DNA of 64,000 nt from Acinetobacter terrestris (GCF_004331155.1 NZ_SJNZ01000005.1:62001-126000); one strand, 5' to 3'. Positions 30,019-40,056 are shown, numbered from the stretch's first letter. Translations and numbers: made by a program. The notes: generated by a model from the sequence alone, not told the origin.

Positions 30019-30828
30019 TTAAAAATAAGTCGAAAATCCTTGATAAATAAAATATAAACCGACAACACTTAACAGGCAGGCAAAGCATCTTTTCAACATG
30101 GCAGGCGATAGTTTATGCGCCACTTTTGCCCCGAATTTTGCAGTGATAAAGCTCATCACACTAATGCCAATAAAGGCATAAATATGTACATAGCCAATAC
30201 TATGCGGCACTTCTGCTTGGGTATTCGAGCCAAACCACATAAAGCCCAATGCTCCGGCCACCGCAATGGGTAATCCGCCTGCAGCTGAGGTTGCGACCGC
30301 TTTTTGAATGACTACACCATGACGAATCAAATACGGTACCGTCAAACTGCCCCCACCGATGCCGAAAATAGCCGATGCAATCCCGATGCCTCCACCTGCC
30401 AGCAGCTGCATTTCTTTAGAAGGCAAATCATGCTTAGGATCAACGGGTTTGCTTGCACCGGTAAACATGCCGTATGCAACCCACACCGCAAAAAAACCAA
30501 TCAGCAACTGTAAGCCCTGACCTGACATATAGTCAGCAATACCAGCACCTAAAAATGAGCCAAGAGCCAGACCCGGTGCCAAATTACGAAATACATCCCA
30601 CATTACTGCACCGCGTTTATGGTGCGCTGAAACAGAGCTGATTGAGGTCACAATAATGGTCGCCAACGATGTACCAACGGCCAAATGCATAATCACTGAA
30701 GGATCATAATGCAGCTGCGTGAACACAATATATAAAATGGGCACAATAATCAGGCCGCCACCGACACCGAATAGTCCAGCGGCAAAACCAGCCATTGCAC
30801 CAATCAATAAATATATGATTAACTCCAT
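30019..30828 (-). CDS. TauE/SafE family membrane transporter
   Basis: A 269-residue inner-membrane protein of the TauE/SafE (UPF0721) family, with two repeats of four helices. Signature motifs are AGFAAGLFGVGGGLIIVPIL at residues 13-32 and the second copy ASAIFGIGGGSLTVPYL at about 151-167. Members export sulfite, sulfoacetate or other organosulfur anions. The substrate is not determinable. It is divergent from birA by 30 bp, so the promoters overlap. Confidence 0.9.
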   Translation of the reverse strand: MELIIYLLIGAMAGFAAGLFGVGGGLIIVPILYIVFTQLHYDPSVIMHLAVGTSLATIIVTSISSVSAHHKRGAVMWDVFRNLAPGLALGSFLGAGIADYMSGQGLQLLIGFFAVWVAYGMFTGASKPVDPKHDLPSKEMQLLAGGGIGIASAIFGIGGGSLTVPYLIRHGVVIQKAVATSAAGGLPIAVAGALGFMWFGSNTQAEVPHSIGYVHIYAFIGISVMSFITAKFGAKVAHKLSPAMLKRCFACLLSVVGLYFIYQGFSTYF

Positions 30829-30858
30829 TATTCACATTCCACTGTTGCTTAGATTTAA

Positions 30859-31617
30859 ATGGATTTCGAGACTCGACAACTGCAAAAAATCCTCGACGAA
30901 GCTCATCAGCTCCCGGAAGTTTTAATACTGAAACCCGTCACGACTTCAACCAATGATGATGTGCGGGAAATTGCACTCAAAGGTATTCAGAGCGTTTTAG
31001 TCTGTAGTTTGAGGCAAACTCAAGGTCGTGGACAGCGTCAACGCCAATGGGTCTCACCTAAAGGGAACATCTATTTAAGCACATTGCTGAATACGCGAAC
31101 ACCCATTGATGGTCGGCTTGCCCTTGAAATTGCATTAAATATTTTGCAAATGCCAAGTCTAAAGAAGCTGGATCTGCAAGTAAAATGGCCGAATGACCTT
31201 TATAGTACTCAGGGCAAATGGGGCGGAATTCTGGTTGAACCACTTTCTCCGCATCAGGTGATTGTTGGTGTAGGAATCAATCTTGAACCCGTGCCGAAAG
31301 AACAGATTGACCAGCATGCAACATCACTGAGTGAATTGGGCTTGGCCAATATTTCCCGTATTCAGCTGGTTGCAGAGTTATATATGGCAATTCAACAGGC
31401 CAGCGAATGGTTTGATCATCATTGCTGTAACTTGGCTGCGCGTTTTAATCACTATGCTGCTTTTAAAAATCAGGCGGTTGAATTTGAGCATCATTCGGGG
31501 CAATGTTCAGGTATCTTTTTAGGGATTCAGGATGATGGTGCGGTCAATATTGAAACCAGCGAAGGCTTAAAACAGTTTTATCAAGGGCGCTTACGTCGCT
31601 TGGAAAGCGCTCTTTAG
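30859..31617 (+). CDS. birA: Biotin-protein ligase BirA (without DNA-binding domain)
   Basis: A 252-residue biotin-[acetyl-CoA-carboxylase] ligase. Catalytic motifs: VTTSTNDDVREIA, QTQGRGQRQRQWVSPKGN (biotinyl-AMP loop), VKWPNDLYS and GVGINLE, then a C-terminal SH3-like part. The protein begins only about 20 residues before the catalytic domain, so the N-terminal helix-turn-helix that makes E. coli BirA a repressor is absent. It is followed 9 bp later by coaX, the common birA-coaX pairing. Confidence 0.96.
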   Translation: MDFETRQLQKILDEAHQLPEVLILKPVTTSTNDDVREIALKGIQSVLVCSLRQTQGRGQRQRQWVSPKGNIYLSTLLNTRTPIDGRLALEIALNILQMPSLKKLDLQVKWPNDLYSTQGKWGGILVEPLSPHQVIVGVGINLEPVPKEQIDQHATSLSELGLANISRIQLVAELYMAIQQASEWFDHHCCNLAARFNHYAAFKNQAVEFEHHSGQCSGIFLGIQDDGAVNIETSEGLKQFYQGRLRRLESAL

Positions 31618-31626
31618 AGAAATGCA

Positions 31627-32364
31627 ATGAAGAATTTATGGCTAGATATTGGCAATACCCGACTCAAATACTGGATTACTGAAAATGACCAGATTATTGA
31701 ACAGGCTGCAGAACTGCATTTGCAATCCCCGGCAGAACTGCTGCTGGGCTTAATTCAGCATTTTAAATGTTTAGGTCTGCAGCAAGTTGGGGTGTCTTCA
31801 GTTCAGGACAAAAAGAATAATGAACGCATCCAGAAGATTCTCAAGTTTTTAGATGTGCCGGTGAGCTTTGCCAAAGTACATGCCGAATATGCAGGTTTAC
31901 GCTGCGCCTATGAAGATACCAGCAAGTTCGGGATTGACCGTTGGTTACAAATGCTAGCCGTGGTCCATGATCCGAAGCAAAAATATTGTGTGATTAGTTG
32001 CGGAACCGCCTTGACCATTGATCTCACCGATGGCATGCAACATTTAGGCGGTTATATCCTGCCGAATCTGTATTTACAGCGGGATTCTCTAATTCAGAAT
32101 ACCAAGGGCATTAAAATTCCCGATGCCACATTCAACGAGCTTACTCCAGGCCGCAATACTATGGATGCCGTGCATCATGGTATTTTGTTAAGCCTGGTGA
32201 GTACCATTGAAAAGGTACTGGATAAATACCCAAGCCAGCTGATTCTGACTGGCGGCGATGCTCCATTATTTGCCAAATATCTGACCCAATACCAGCCTCA
32301 AATTGAGCCAGACCTACTGCTCAAAGGTCTGCGGAATTATATTTATTCCTTGGCCGAAGCCTAG
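31627..32364 (+). CDS. coaX: Type III pantothenate kinase CoaX
   Basis: A 245-residue ASKHA-fold kinase, first step of CoA synthesis. Motifs: [13 protein letters not shown] (P-loop-like phosphate site, residues 3-15), [25 protein letters not shown] and [12 protein letters not shown]. Type III enzymes require a monovalent cation and are not inhibited by CoA. It forms an operon with birA. Confidence 0.96.
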   Translation: MKNLWLDIGNTRLKYWITENDQIIEQAAELHLQSPAELLLGLIQHFKCLGLQQVGVSSVQDKKNNERIQKILKFLDVPVSFAKVHAEYAGLRCAYEDTSKFGIDRWLQMLAVVHDPKQKYCVISCGTALTIDLTDGMQHLGGYILPNLYLQRDSLIQNTKGIKIPDATFNELTPGRNTMDAVHHGILLSLVSTIEKVLDKYPSQLILTGGDAPLFAKYLTQYQPQIEPDLLLKGLRNYIYSLAEA

Positions 32365-32440
32365 GGCCTGGCAAAATTTTCCGTGCTTCATATCCGCTTA
32401 AAAATATGTGTCGTCGCAAATATAGATGAAGTGTCACCGC

Positions 32441-33010
32441 CTAATCTTGACGAATGAGATAAGGTTGTATGGTCTGCCAAACTTCAGGCAGTTCCGTACA
32501 CCCTTCAGAATCGATAAAGTGTCCCTGGCACTGGGCAGAAATGAGCTCGGCATCCAGACTTTGCGCCTGTTCAATACTGAATTTTGGCAGGACGTGATCA
32601 TCACCTTCCGAATAGATCACCACACGGTGTTCAATCTGACGTTTTAGCAATTCAAAATCAATTTGGGCTGCATCGATAAAAGGATAGACTTCTTCTAATC
32701 GTCCCAGACGTCCATTAAAACCGGCAACCAGAACCAATTGTTTAATACGCTGATGGGCTAAATGTTTGGACAAATAATGTAATGCCGCGATAGTTCCCAA
32801 ACTATGCGCAATCATAATGCTGTTTTCATCCAGTCCTTCTATCTGCTCATCCATTTGTGATTCCCACACCGACAGTTCCGGACGCGGTGAAGGATCCAAA
32901 CGCAATACTTTCAAACTATAATGCTGCTGGTCTGCAGTCTGCTGAATCCAGGGATACCAGTTTTCTTCGGGGCTGGCGGTATACCCATGGATCACGTTCA
33001 CTTGAGCCAT
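32441..33010 (-). CDS. RBBP9/YdeN-type serine hydrolase (first copy)
   Basis: A 189-residue alpha/beta hydrolase of the RBBP9/YdeN family (DUF1749-like clan). The nucleophile Ser is in IMIAHSLGTIAALH (about residue 70), the Asp in YSEGDDHVLP and the His in QCQGHFIDSEG. The N-terminal VIHGYTASPEENWYPW is diagnostic. Substrate unknown; human RBBP9 is a serine hydrolase. It is a paralogue of the next gene upstream. Confidence 0.88.
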   Translation of the reverse strand: MAQVNVIHGYTASPEENWYPWIQQTADQQHYSLKVLRLDPSPRPELSVWESQMDEQIEGLDENSIMIAHSLGTIAALHYLSKHLAHQRIKQLVLVAGFNGRLGRLEEVYPFIDAAQIDFELLKRQIEHRVVIYSEGDDHVLPKFSIEQAQSLDAELISAQCQGHFIDSEGCTELPEVWQTIQPYLIRQD

Positions 33011-33168
33011 TATTCTTCCCTCTTCTTAAGCTGTTCTAGTGCGTATCTAGCCTAATCTGAATTGAGTCATGTAATTGTTGGTCTTTTTATAAAAATACCA
33101 ACTTCCGAAGTACCCACTAAAACTCAATCGCTCATTCACTTAAAGATTCAAAATAAATGCGAAGTCCA

Positions 33169-33750
33169 TCAATGATGTAGCAACGGCTTCAGAACATCCC
33201 AAACCTGTTTAAATTCATCAAAACCGTCACTTCGCATAAAATGTCCCGCTTGATTTACCTCTTGCATCTGTGCATTAATAAAATGCCCGAGCAAGACCGA
33301 TTTAGGCGGTGAAACATAAGGATCATTACAGGAAAACAGTAGAAATCGTGTTGCAATCTGTTTTTGCAAAATGGCCATGTCTAGTTTTGCCTGACGAATA
33401 AAACCATCCAATTCAGGCAATGCGGTTAATTTATCCTTAAAACCGGCCACCAGAATCAGCCCTTTAATTTGGGTCTGGTTGAGTGCCTGAGTTAAAAAAT
33501 GCAAGCTCGCCAGACAGCCTAAACTATGCGCGACAATAATGCTTTCTGGGTCTAATGTCGGCATTTGCTTCTGTAATGCTTGTTGCCATATTTGAAAATT
33601 AGGCGCGTTTGGATCGGGCAATATCAGACGTTTTGCAAAATGGCCTGAATGTTGAACCTGTTGACCAAGCCATGGAAACCAATGATCATTCGGTGATTCC
33701 TGATCCCCATGCACGATATAAACTTTCTTTTGTTTTTGTAATACTGACAT
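33169..33750 (-). CDS. RBBP9/YdeN-type serine hydrolase (second copy)
   Basis: A 193-residue paralogue of the protein at 32441-33010, same strand, 158 bp upstream of it. It shares IVHGDQESPNDHWFPW, the nucleophile elbow IIVAHSLGCLASLHFL, LILVAGFKDKL, the Asp in FSCNDPYVSPPKS and the His in QAGHFMRSDGF. The ATG at 33750 is chosen over an upstream non-ATG start because AAGAAAAGAT precedes it. Similarity between the two copies is visible over the whole length, so it is an old tandem duplication. Confidence 0.88.
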   Translation of the reverse strand: MSVLQKQKKVYIVHGDQESPNDHWFPWLGQQVQHSGHFAKRLILPDPNAPNFQIWQQALQKQMPTLDPESIIVAHSLGCLASLHFLTQALNQTQIKGLILVAGFKDKLTALPELDGFIRQAKLDMAILQKQIATRFLLFSCNDPYVSPPKSVLLGHFINAQMQEVNQAGHFMRSDGFDEFKQVWDVLKPLLHH

Positions 33751-33892
33751 ATCTTTTCTTCTTGTTATTGACAATTTTATTATGGTTTCAAATTTATCTT
33801 ATTTCATAATCATAGGTATAACTTTTTTGTCTTCCATATTTTAATTTTATTTACCTTATAACTTCAAAAAGTTATTTTTAAATTTCAAAAAC

Positions 33893-33919
33893 AAAAAAGG
33901 CGCATCAAGCGCCTTTTTT
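33893..33919 (-). terminator. Terminator after ffh
   Basis: A6-GGCGC-ATCAA-GCGCC-T6, 18 bp after the ffh stop; symmetrical A and T runs. Confidence 0.93.
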
Positions 33920-33937
33920 ACGATGATAAGTATAATT

Positions 33938-35344
33938 TTACTTCTTGTCGTTTCCACCGAACAATGGTCCCATACCGCCGCCACCGCCGAATTTATTTTG
34001 CATACCGCTAAGTGATTTCATCATTTTTGCCATGCCTGATGGATTGGCAAATTTCTTCATCATTTTCGCCATTTGCGCATGTTGTTTAATCAGTTTATTG
34101 ACTTCAACAACTTCCATACCACAACCCGCTGCGATACGTTTTTTACGGCTCGGGTTCATCAGGTCTGGGTTACGGCGTTCTTTAATGGTCATCGACTGGA
34201 TAATCGCTTCCATTTTTTTCACTTGCTTTTCAGGGTTCGCTTGCGCAATCGCATCTTGAATACCTGAATTGCTCATGCCAGGCAACTTATCCAGGAAGCC
34301 CATCATGCCGCCCATTTTGTTCATTTGTTCAAATTGCATCAGCATATCTTCAAAGTTGAAGCTACCGCCTTTTTGCAATTTTTTCGCCATTTTTTCGGCT
34401 TTTTCTTTGTCGACCTTGCGTTCAAGTTCTTCGACCAGCGACAGTACGTCACCCATACCCAAGATACGTTGTGCAATACGCTCAGGATGGAATGGCTCCA
34501 GCGCATCGAGTTTTTCACCCATCCCCAAGAATTTGATTGGCTTGCCGGTAATGGCACGAACAGAAAGTGCCGCACCACCGCGTGCATCACCATCAGTTTT
34601 GGTCAGGATCACACCGGTTAAAGGGAGCGCATCATTAAAGGCTTTTGCAGTATTCGCCGCATCCTGACCGGTCATAGCATCGACTACGAACAAGGTTTCA
34701 GTTGGGTTAATTGCTGCGTGAAGCGCTTTAATTTCGTCCATCATGTCATCATCGACATGCAAACGACCTGCCGTATCGACAATCAGCACATCGGCAAACT
34801 GGATTTTTGCCTGTTCAATTGCACGTTTTGCAATATCAATTGGGCGTTCATCTGCGTGAGATTCTAAGAAAATCGCACCTACTTCGCCTGCAACCGTTTG
34901 TAGCTGTTTGATCGCTGCTGGACGGTATACGTCAGCAGATACCATCGCGACTTTTTTCTTTTGACGTTCTTGTAAGAAGCGTGCAAGTTTCGCTGCAGTT
35001 GTTGTTTTACCCGCACCTTGTAGACCTGCCAGCAGGACAACAACAGGTGGTTTTGCAGCGAGGTCGAGGCTTTCATTGGCCTCGCCCATCATTTTGGTCA
35101 ATTCGTCATGAACGATTTTGACAAAAGCCTGTCCAGGGGATAACTGAGTCATCACTTCCTGGCCCAATGCTTCTTCCTTAACTTTCGCGATGAATTCACG
35201 AGTTACAGGTAACGCAACATCGGCCTCAAGAAGCGCCATACGCACTTCACGTAACGTATCTTTAATATTGTCTTCGGTTAGCTGCCCTGAGCCAGTAACA
35301 TTTCTTAAACTCTGCGTGAGTCGTTCTGTTAAGGTATCAAACAT
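33938..35344 (-). CDS. ffh: Signal recognition particle protein Ffh
   Basis: A 468-residue SRP54 GTPase that with 4.5S RNA targets nascent membrane proteins. N domain, then G domain with GLQGAGKTTTAAKLARFL (about residue 108), DTAGR, TKTDGDARGG and the Met-rich M domain (FNFEDMLMQFEQMNKMGGMM). The tail is a Gly/Met/Lys-rich stretch (GGGGGMGPLFGG). Full length. Divergent from the ypjD-like gene. Confidence 0.98.
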   Translation of the reverse strand: MFDTLTERLTQSLRNVTGSGQLTEDNIKDTLREVRMALLEADVALPVTREFIAKVKEEALGQEVMTQLSPGQAFVKIVHDELTKMMGEANESLDLAAKPPVVVLLAGLQGAGKTTTAAKLARFLQERQKKKVAMVSADVYRPAAIKQLQTVAGEVGAIFLESHADERPIDIAKRAIEQAKIQFADVLIVDTAGRLHVDDDMMDEIKALHAAINPTETLFVVDAMTGQDAANTAKAFNDALPLTGVILTKTDGDARGGAALSVRAITGKPIKFLGMGEKLDALEPFHPERIAQRILGMGDVLSLVEELERKVDKEKAEKMAKKLQKGGSFNFEDMLMQFEQMNKMGGMMGFLDKLPGMSNSGIQDAIAQANPEKQVKKMEAIIQSMTIKERRNPDLMNPSRKKRIAAGCGMEVVEVNKLIKQHAQMAKMMKKFANPSGMAKMMKSLSGMQNKFGGGGGMGPLFGGNDKK

Positions 35345-35482
35345 TGCAAAATCCGCTTAAAATTGCCAGTTGCAAAAAAATCTTTCTTAAAATAGAAAAT
35401 TTATGCATAAGATGCTATAGGATACTGTAGTTCACGTAGAATTTATATAAATGAATATTCAACATCCTGAAAAAGGTTTGAC

Positions 35483-36289
35483 ATGATCAGTCCCCCCTTG
35501 GTTTACACGATCTTAGCATTAATTTCTTATACCACATCTTTCTGGTATTTGTTTATTCACTTAATGTCAAAGCGTGATCCGAACCATTGGTTTATAGGGC
35601 TTGTACTCGGTTTAGGGTTATTGCTACATGCGGGTGTTTTATATAACGATATGATGACACCCTTAGGTGTGAATTATGACGTATTTCTCATACTGTCATT
35701 TACATCTGGTCTGATGTTATTGCTGAGTTTAATCTTTAGTACTTACCGCCCCATTTTGGCACTCAATTTACTGGGCATTCCTGTTGCTGCGACCGGCTTA
35801 ATTTTAGGTTTTGCCTTAAGCAAACAGAATCAGGTAATTGAACCACACTCCTTAGGCTTGGACATTCATATTATTTTGTCTTTATCGGCCTATGCGGTTC
35901 TGCTGATGGCAACCATACAAGCCGTGATTCTGTGGTTCCAAAATCGTGAATTAAAGAACAAGCAAAAAAGGATCTGGGTTAATTTACTGCCTTCATTCCA
36001 AGCCATGGAATCTTTGCTGTTCGACTTGATCATTACCGGTTTTGTCTTACTGACTTTAGCACTCGGCTTTGGTTTCTTCACCATTGAGGACTTCTTCGCC
36101 CAACACTTGGCCCATAAAACCGCGTTTAGCATTATTTCATGGTTTGTTTATGGATCGCTGCTGATTGGTCATTACAAATTTGGTTGGCGTGGTCAGAAAG
36201 CCATTCGTTTTACCTTGATTGGTTTTATGCTACTGGCGATTGGTTTTATTGGTTCCAAGTTTGTGCTGGAAATGATTTTGGGAAGATAA
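35483..36289 (+). CDS. ypjD: Cytochrome c assembly/CcsA-HemX family inner-membrane protein (YpjD-like)
   Basis: A 268-residue multi-pass membrane protein, about eight hydrophobic segments, with the CcsA/CcmC-type core (HSLGLDIHIILSLSAYAVLLMA and FFTIEDFFAQHLAHKTAFSIISWFVYGSLL, quoted in part: LAHKTAFSIISWFVYGSLL). E. coli YpjD has the same position next to ffh and the same length. The family name implies haem or cytochrome c handling but the real job of YpjD is not settled. Confidence 0.88.
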   Translation: MISPPLVYTILALISYTTSFWYLFIHLMSKRDPNHWFIGLVLGLGLLLHAGVLYNDMMTPLGVNYDVFLILSFTSGLMLLLSLIFSTYRPILALNLLGIPVAATGLILGFALSKQNQVIEPHSLGLDIHIILSLSAYAVLLMATIQAVILWFQNRELKNKQKRIWVNLLPSFQAMESLLFDLIITGFVLLTLALGFGFFTIEDFFAQHLAHKTAFSIISWFVYGSLLIGHYKFGWRGQKAIRFTLIGFMLLAIGFIGSKFVLEMILGR

Positions 36290-36360
36290 ATACATTTTCC
36301 CTTTAATTTTTTAATCAAACAATAATTGAATATCTGACATGGAACATGGCAAATCAGTAA

Positions 36361-36388
36361 AAAGCTCAAATTAACCAGATTGAGCTTT
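36361..36388 (+). terminator. Probable terminator after ypjD-like gene
   Basis: Nine-base stem AAAGCTCAA/TTGAGCTTT with a ten-base loop and a short T-run, 71 bp after the stop. The T-run is weak. Confidence 0.5.
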
Positions 36389-36517
36389 TCTAAAGAAGTA
36401 AAACAAAAGATATTGATGATAATAAAAAGAAAAAATCGAATAATTTATAGAGGATGAACTGTAATTTCTAGAATGAAGATTTTATAAAATAGGACTATTA
36501 ATTTTTTCCGTTTTTGC

Positions 36518-36658
36518 TTAATAATTTTTTTTAGCCTCTTGCATTAATTTCTTTATTTCTTGATTCTTTCTTTTGGCCTCTTCTACTATATATTTGATTT
36601 CCTCATTCTTTCTTCTCTTTTCATCTTTATAGCCTTGTAAACCTAAAGTAATTGTCAT
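36518..36658 (-). CDS. Possible 46-residue charged coiled-coil peptide
   Basis: A small frame whose product begins MTITLGLQGYKDEKR and then holds two tandem copies of a 14-residue unit, RKNEEIKYIVEEAK and RKNQEIKKLMQEAK. The repeats are amphipathic and predict a helix or coiled coil. Such ordered composition is unlikely for random AT-rich DNA. No convincing ribosome site precedes the ATG, so it may be the decayed end of a larger gene. I do not recognise it. Confidence 0.35.
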   Translation of the reverse strand: MTITLGLQGYKDEKRRKNEEIKYIVEEAKRKNQEIKKLMQEAKKNY

Positions 36659-36755
36659 AAGTGTTAATAATTAAGCAGTTAGACCTATTTTTTTTGCATA
36701 TTTTCTCTTTAAGAATAGTTTTAAAATAATATTGTTTTTTTCTTTGTTTAAAAAT

Positions 36756-36783
36756 AAAAAAAGCACTCATGAGTGCTTTTTTT
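36756..36783 (-). terminator. Terminator after csp
   Basis: AAAAAAGCACTC-AT-GAGTGCTTTTTTT, 16 bp after the csp stop. Confidence 0.9.
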
Positions 36784-36798
36784 AATATCTGTGGTTAC

Positions 36799-37014
36799 TT
36801 ATACAGCAACAATATTCACAGCATTTGGGCCTTTTTGACCTTGTGTAACGCTGAATTCTACTTGTTGACCTTCAAGTAAGGTTTTGAAGCCTGAGCTTGC
36901 GATTTCGCTAAAATGAGCAAAAACATCTGGACCTGATTCTTGTTGGATAAAACCAAAACCTTTAGTTTCGTTGAACCACTTTACAGTACCTTTAACAACA
37001 TTTGAGTTTGACAT
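36799..37014 (-). CDS. Cold-shock domain protein
   Basis: A 71-residue CspA-family RNA/DNA chaperone. The RNP1 motif KGFGFIQQ and RNP2-like VFAHFSEI are present, after [15 protein letters not shown] six bases before the ATG is the ribosome site. The long AT-rich stretch upstream may hold a structured leader as in other csp genes, but I cannot assign a cold box. The paralogue identity (cspA, C, D, E) cannot be fixed. Confidence 0.95.
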   Translation of the reverse strand: MSNSNVVKGTVKWFNETKGFGFIQQESGPDVFAHFSEIASSGFKTLLEGQQVEFSVTQGQKGPNAVNIVAV

Positions 37015-37487
37015 AATAAATCCTACTGATTTTTAATAATTTTTAGCCATTTTATTGACTGATTGTAACTTGGAAAATAATAAAGAATGGAACTTAAAAT
37101 CTGAAAAAAACGAAGGATTATGACTAAAACTGCGATACTTAAAGAAGATTTACCGAAACAAGACTTTTTTCTAGTTGAGTTCATTATATACGAAAAAACT
37201 AAATAATCAAGTTTTCTTATATGTATATTTAAATCATTTATATAAATAGTGAATTTTATAAAATTTTAGCCTTAATAAACAATTCTCTATACAGTTATCA
37301 TAAGCATTCTTTTAAGAAAATTGAGCTTTAATGACCTTTTTAGCTTTTCATAACAGCTTTTAGCTCGAATGACGTGTCAAAAAACATCTAGCAGATTAAG
37401 TGTTTAACACGACTCGGCCCAAGCAATAAAATACTGCCTGAGCCTAAACGCAGATCAAAGATTGAGCTATTAAAAATCCATTTCTTA
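37015..37487. other. Intergenic region upstream of csp
   Basis: 473 bp, strongly AT-rich up to 37340. It should contain the csp promoter and leader on the minus strand. A 28-codon plus-strand frame (37120-37206) was noted but not accepted. A more balanced stretch (37370-37480) precedes the next gene's stop and shows no clear hairpin, so the sorbosone-dehydrogenase-like gene has no evident terminator. Confidence 0.45.
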
Positions 37488-38846
37488 CTATTTAACCGAT
37501 GATGAATTTGCGGCTTTTTCTGCAATAGGTGATACGCGCCAAATCATATTGCCGACATCATCGGCGACCAAAATGGCACCTGATGAATCAACAGCTACAC
37601 CCACAGGCCGACCTAAGGCATCCCCTTGCTCACTTAAAAAACCGGTCAATACATCTTGTGGCGGGCCTGAAGGCTGGCCATTTTGAAACGGCACATAGAT
37701 GACTTTATAGCCACTATGCGGTTTACGGTTCCATGAGCCATGCTGACCAATCAAGGCACCACTGCGGTATTGTGGCATGAGTTCAGCCTTATAAAAGGCC
37801 AGGCCTAAGGATGCTGTATGGTTGCCGAGTGCATAATCAGGTTTAATCGCGCGCGCTACTCGCTCAGAGTTTTGTGGTTTCACCCGCGTATCGACATGTT
37901 GGCCATAATAACTATAGGGCCAGCCATAAAAAGCACCATCTTTCACTGAAGTCAGGTAATCGGGCACCAAGTCATTGCCAATTTCATCACGCTCATTCAC
38001 CACCGTCCATAACACGCCACTCTGCGGCTGCCAGTCCATACCATTCGGGTTACGTAACCCGGTCGCAAAGGGTCGCGCTTTAGCACTGGCGATATCAAAT
38101 TCCATAATCAATGCGCGGCCCACTTCCTTGTCTAGTCCATTTTCGGCCGCATTACTGTTTGAACCGACAGTAATATATAGTTTGCTGCCCGCAGGATTGG
38201 CAATGACATTTTTGGTCCAATGGTGGTTTAAGGTGCCGCCCGGTAAATCCAGTACTTTAGTACCATTTGCTGTAATTTGAGTCGCACCTTCTGGGTAAGG
38301 AAAGCGCATAAGCGAATCGGTATTGGCGACGTACAGCATATTGCCGACCAGTGCCATGCCAAACGGAGAATTGAGATTTTGTAGAAACACGGTTTTCTGG
38401 TCAGCTACGCCATCACCATTACTATCACGCAGTAAGCTAATACGGTTGGCACTCGGATATGACGACCCTGCACGCCTCATCACCAGCTTCATGATTTTGC
38501 CTTTAATGCCCTTACTGTCATCAGGCTTAGCCGGAGCATCGGTTTCGGCCACCAGCACATCACCATTCGGCAGCACATGCAGCCAGCGCGGATGCTGAAG
38601 TTCTTTTGCAAATGCCTGTACTTTTAAAGCGGCAGCAGGGATTGGCATCGTCCCTGCAGGCCAGCCTTTGGCAGGTGCGATATTAACGATCGGCAACAAT
38701 CTTGATTTGGGTTCAGGCAGATGAGGCTGCGGCCCGTAGCTGTCTATGATGGGGGACTTTGAGGGTAACGCACATCCTGCTAATGCCAAGACAATGGCAG
38801 AACCCGCCATGGGAAGTAAAATGGGCAGTAAAAATTGAACAGACAT
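37488..38846 (-). CDS. Sorbosone dehydrogenase-like lipoprotein (PQQ sugar dehydrogenase fold)
   Basis: A 452-residue six-bladed beta-propeller of the glucose/sorbosone dehydrogenase family. A lipoprotein signal with lipobox LAGC lies near residue 25, so it should be anchored in the outer or inner membrane facing the periplasm. Family motifs are [46 protein letters not shown] and WSYSYYGQ-like WPYSYYGQH, with [18 protein letters not shown] at the end. Members may use PQQ, but sugar or alcohol substrate cannot be stated; some are orphan. Confidence 0.88.
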   Translation of the reverse strand: MSVQFLLPILLPMAGSAIVLALAGCALPSKSPIIDSYGPQPHLPEPKSRLLPIVNIAPAKGWPAGTMPIPAAALKVQAFAKELQHPRWLHVLPNGDVLVAETDAPAKPDDSKGIKGKIMKLVMRRAGSSYPSANRISLLRDSNGDGVADQKTVFLQNLNSPFGMALVGNMLYVANTDSLMRFPYPEGATQITANGTKVLDLPGGTLNHHWTKNVIANPAGSKLYITVGSNSNAAENGLDKEVGRALIMEFDIASAKARPFATGLRNPNGMDWQPQSGVLWTVVNERDEIGNDLVPDYLTSVKDGAFYGWPYSYYGQHVDTRVKPQNSERVARAIKPDYALGNHTASLGLAFYKAELMPQYRSGALIGQHGSWNRKPHSGYKVIYVPFQNGQPSGPPQDVLTGFLSEQGDALGRPVGVAVDSSGAILVADDVGNMIWRVSPIAEKAANSSSVK

Positions 38847-39120
38847 CTTTGCGCTCCTTATTTTTATCGCAATAGCCCTAGCTTACTGTCACTCATAAAT
38901 TTCAAATTTGCCTTAGTCTTTTGGTAATTAGTCTTTTAGTAAAAAGTAAGCAATGATGATGTTTTAAGTTTTATTATTAATATTTCTATTAACCTAAATC
39001 TCTTCCAGTAAAGATAAAGTCTTAAATCACGAATGTACAAGGTGGCAATTCAAGACCTATGCTAGACATCTTCCCTAAAAAAACGTATAACCCTGTTTTT
39101 CTTTAACTAGGTCTAACACT

Positions 39121-40056
39121 TTGAAACTTGTTCTTGCGCCCATGGAAGGCTTAACCGATCCTATTATGCGAGATGTACTGACGCATGTCGGCAGCTTTGA
39201 CTGGTGTGTAACCGAGTTCATTCGTGTGACAGACTCTGTCCTGCCCGACCACGTTTATCATAATTATTGTCCTGAATTATTGAATGATGGCAAAACTGCT
39301 GCGGGTACCCCTGTGCATGTGCAGTTTTTAGGAAATAACCCTGAAATGCTGGCAGCCAATGCCATTCGTGCGGTGGAACTGGGCGCCCCTGCCATTGATA
39401 TGAACTTTGGTTGTCCTGCAAAAACGGTCAACCGCCACCGTGGCGGTTCAGTCCTGCTGGATGAACCGGAAGTGGTACATATGCTGGTCAAAGCTGTGCG
39501 TGATGCCGTACCCAGCCATATTCCCGTCTCTGCCAAAATGCGTTTAGGCTATATGGACAGAAACTTTACCCTGGAAAATGCCCATGCCATTGAAGATGCC
39601 GGTGCAGCCTGGGTTACCGTCCATGCCCGCACCAAAGCTGAAGGCTATACGCCCCCTGCATTTTGGGATCAGTTACAACCGATTCGTGAAGCATTGAAAA
39701 TTAACGTGATTGCCAATGGTGAAATCTGGACCAATACTGATGCCAAACAATGCCAGTTAGAGTCTGGTTGTGAAGATTTGATGATTGGTCGGGCTGCAGT
39801 AACCACACCCGATATCACGCAATGTATCCGCAAAAATACCGATGAGCCCATCATTACTTGGGATGAGCTTTTAGACTTGCAAATCCGCTTTTTAAATGGC
39901 CCGTATAAAAAAGAAATTAATATGGTCGGACGCTATAAACAGTGGCTCGGCATGATGTCTAAGCATTATCCTGAAGCAAAAGAATTGTGGAATGAAGTAA
40001 AACGAATTAAGGCTTTGATTGAAATTATTGAAAAATTAAATGTCTTAAAGCCGTAA
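39121..40056 (+). CDS. dusC: tRNA-dihydrouridine(16) synthase DusC
   Basis: A 311-residue flavoenzyme that reduces U16 in tRNA. The start is a TTG (KLVLAPMEGLTD follows at once), with TAGG about 12 bases upstream. Catalytic Cys98 is in MNFGCPAKTVNRHRGG, then VSAKMRLGY and VHARTKAEGY. FMN-binding residues follow in VIANGEI and LMIGRAAV. The RHRGGSVLL and LGNNPE patterns fit the DusC branch rather than DusA or DusB. Confidence 0.93.
   Translation: MKLVLAPMEGLTDPIMRDVLTHVGSFDWCVTEFIRVTDSVLPDHVYHNYCPELLNDGKTAAGTPVHVQFLGNNPEMLAANAIRAVELGAPAIDMNFGCPAKTVNRHRGGSVLLDEPEVVHMLVKAVRDAVPSHIPVSAKMRLGYMDRNFTLENAHAIEDAGAAWVTVHARTKAEGYTPPAFWDQLQPIREALKINVIANGEIWTNTDAKQCQLESGCEDLMIGRAAVTTPDITQCIRKNTDEPIITWDELLDLQIRFLNGPYKKEINMVGRYKQWLGMMSKHYPEAKELWNEVKRIKALIEIIEKLNVLKP

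Larger units (their letters stand above)
36290..36798. other. AT-rich intergenic region with a weak terminator, a small reading frame and the csp terminator
   Basis: About 500 bp of very AT-rich DNA. A hairpin AAAGCTCAA/TTGAGCTTT at 36361-36388 is a probable end of the ypjD transcript. A 46-codon minus-strand frame lies at 36518-36658 and the csp terminator at 36756-36783. Nothing else is seen. Confidence 0.5.

Noticed and set aside
33945-34667. Plus-strand open frames of 104 and 132 codons
   Set aside because: Antisense to the well-supported ffh gene.
37120-37206. 28-codon plus-strand frame beginning MTKTAILKED
   Set aside because: AGGA is only two bases before the ATG, the length is expected by chance in AT-rich DNA, and it is antisense to the csp leader region.
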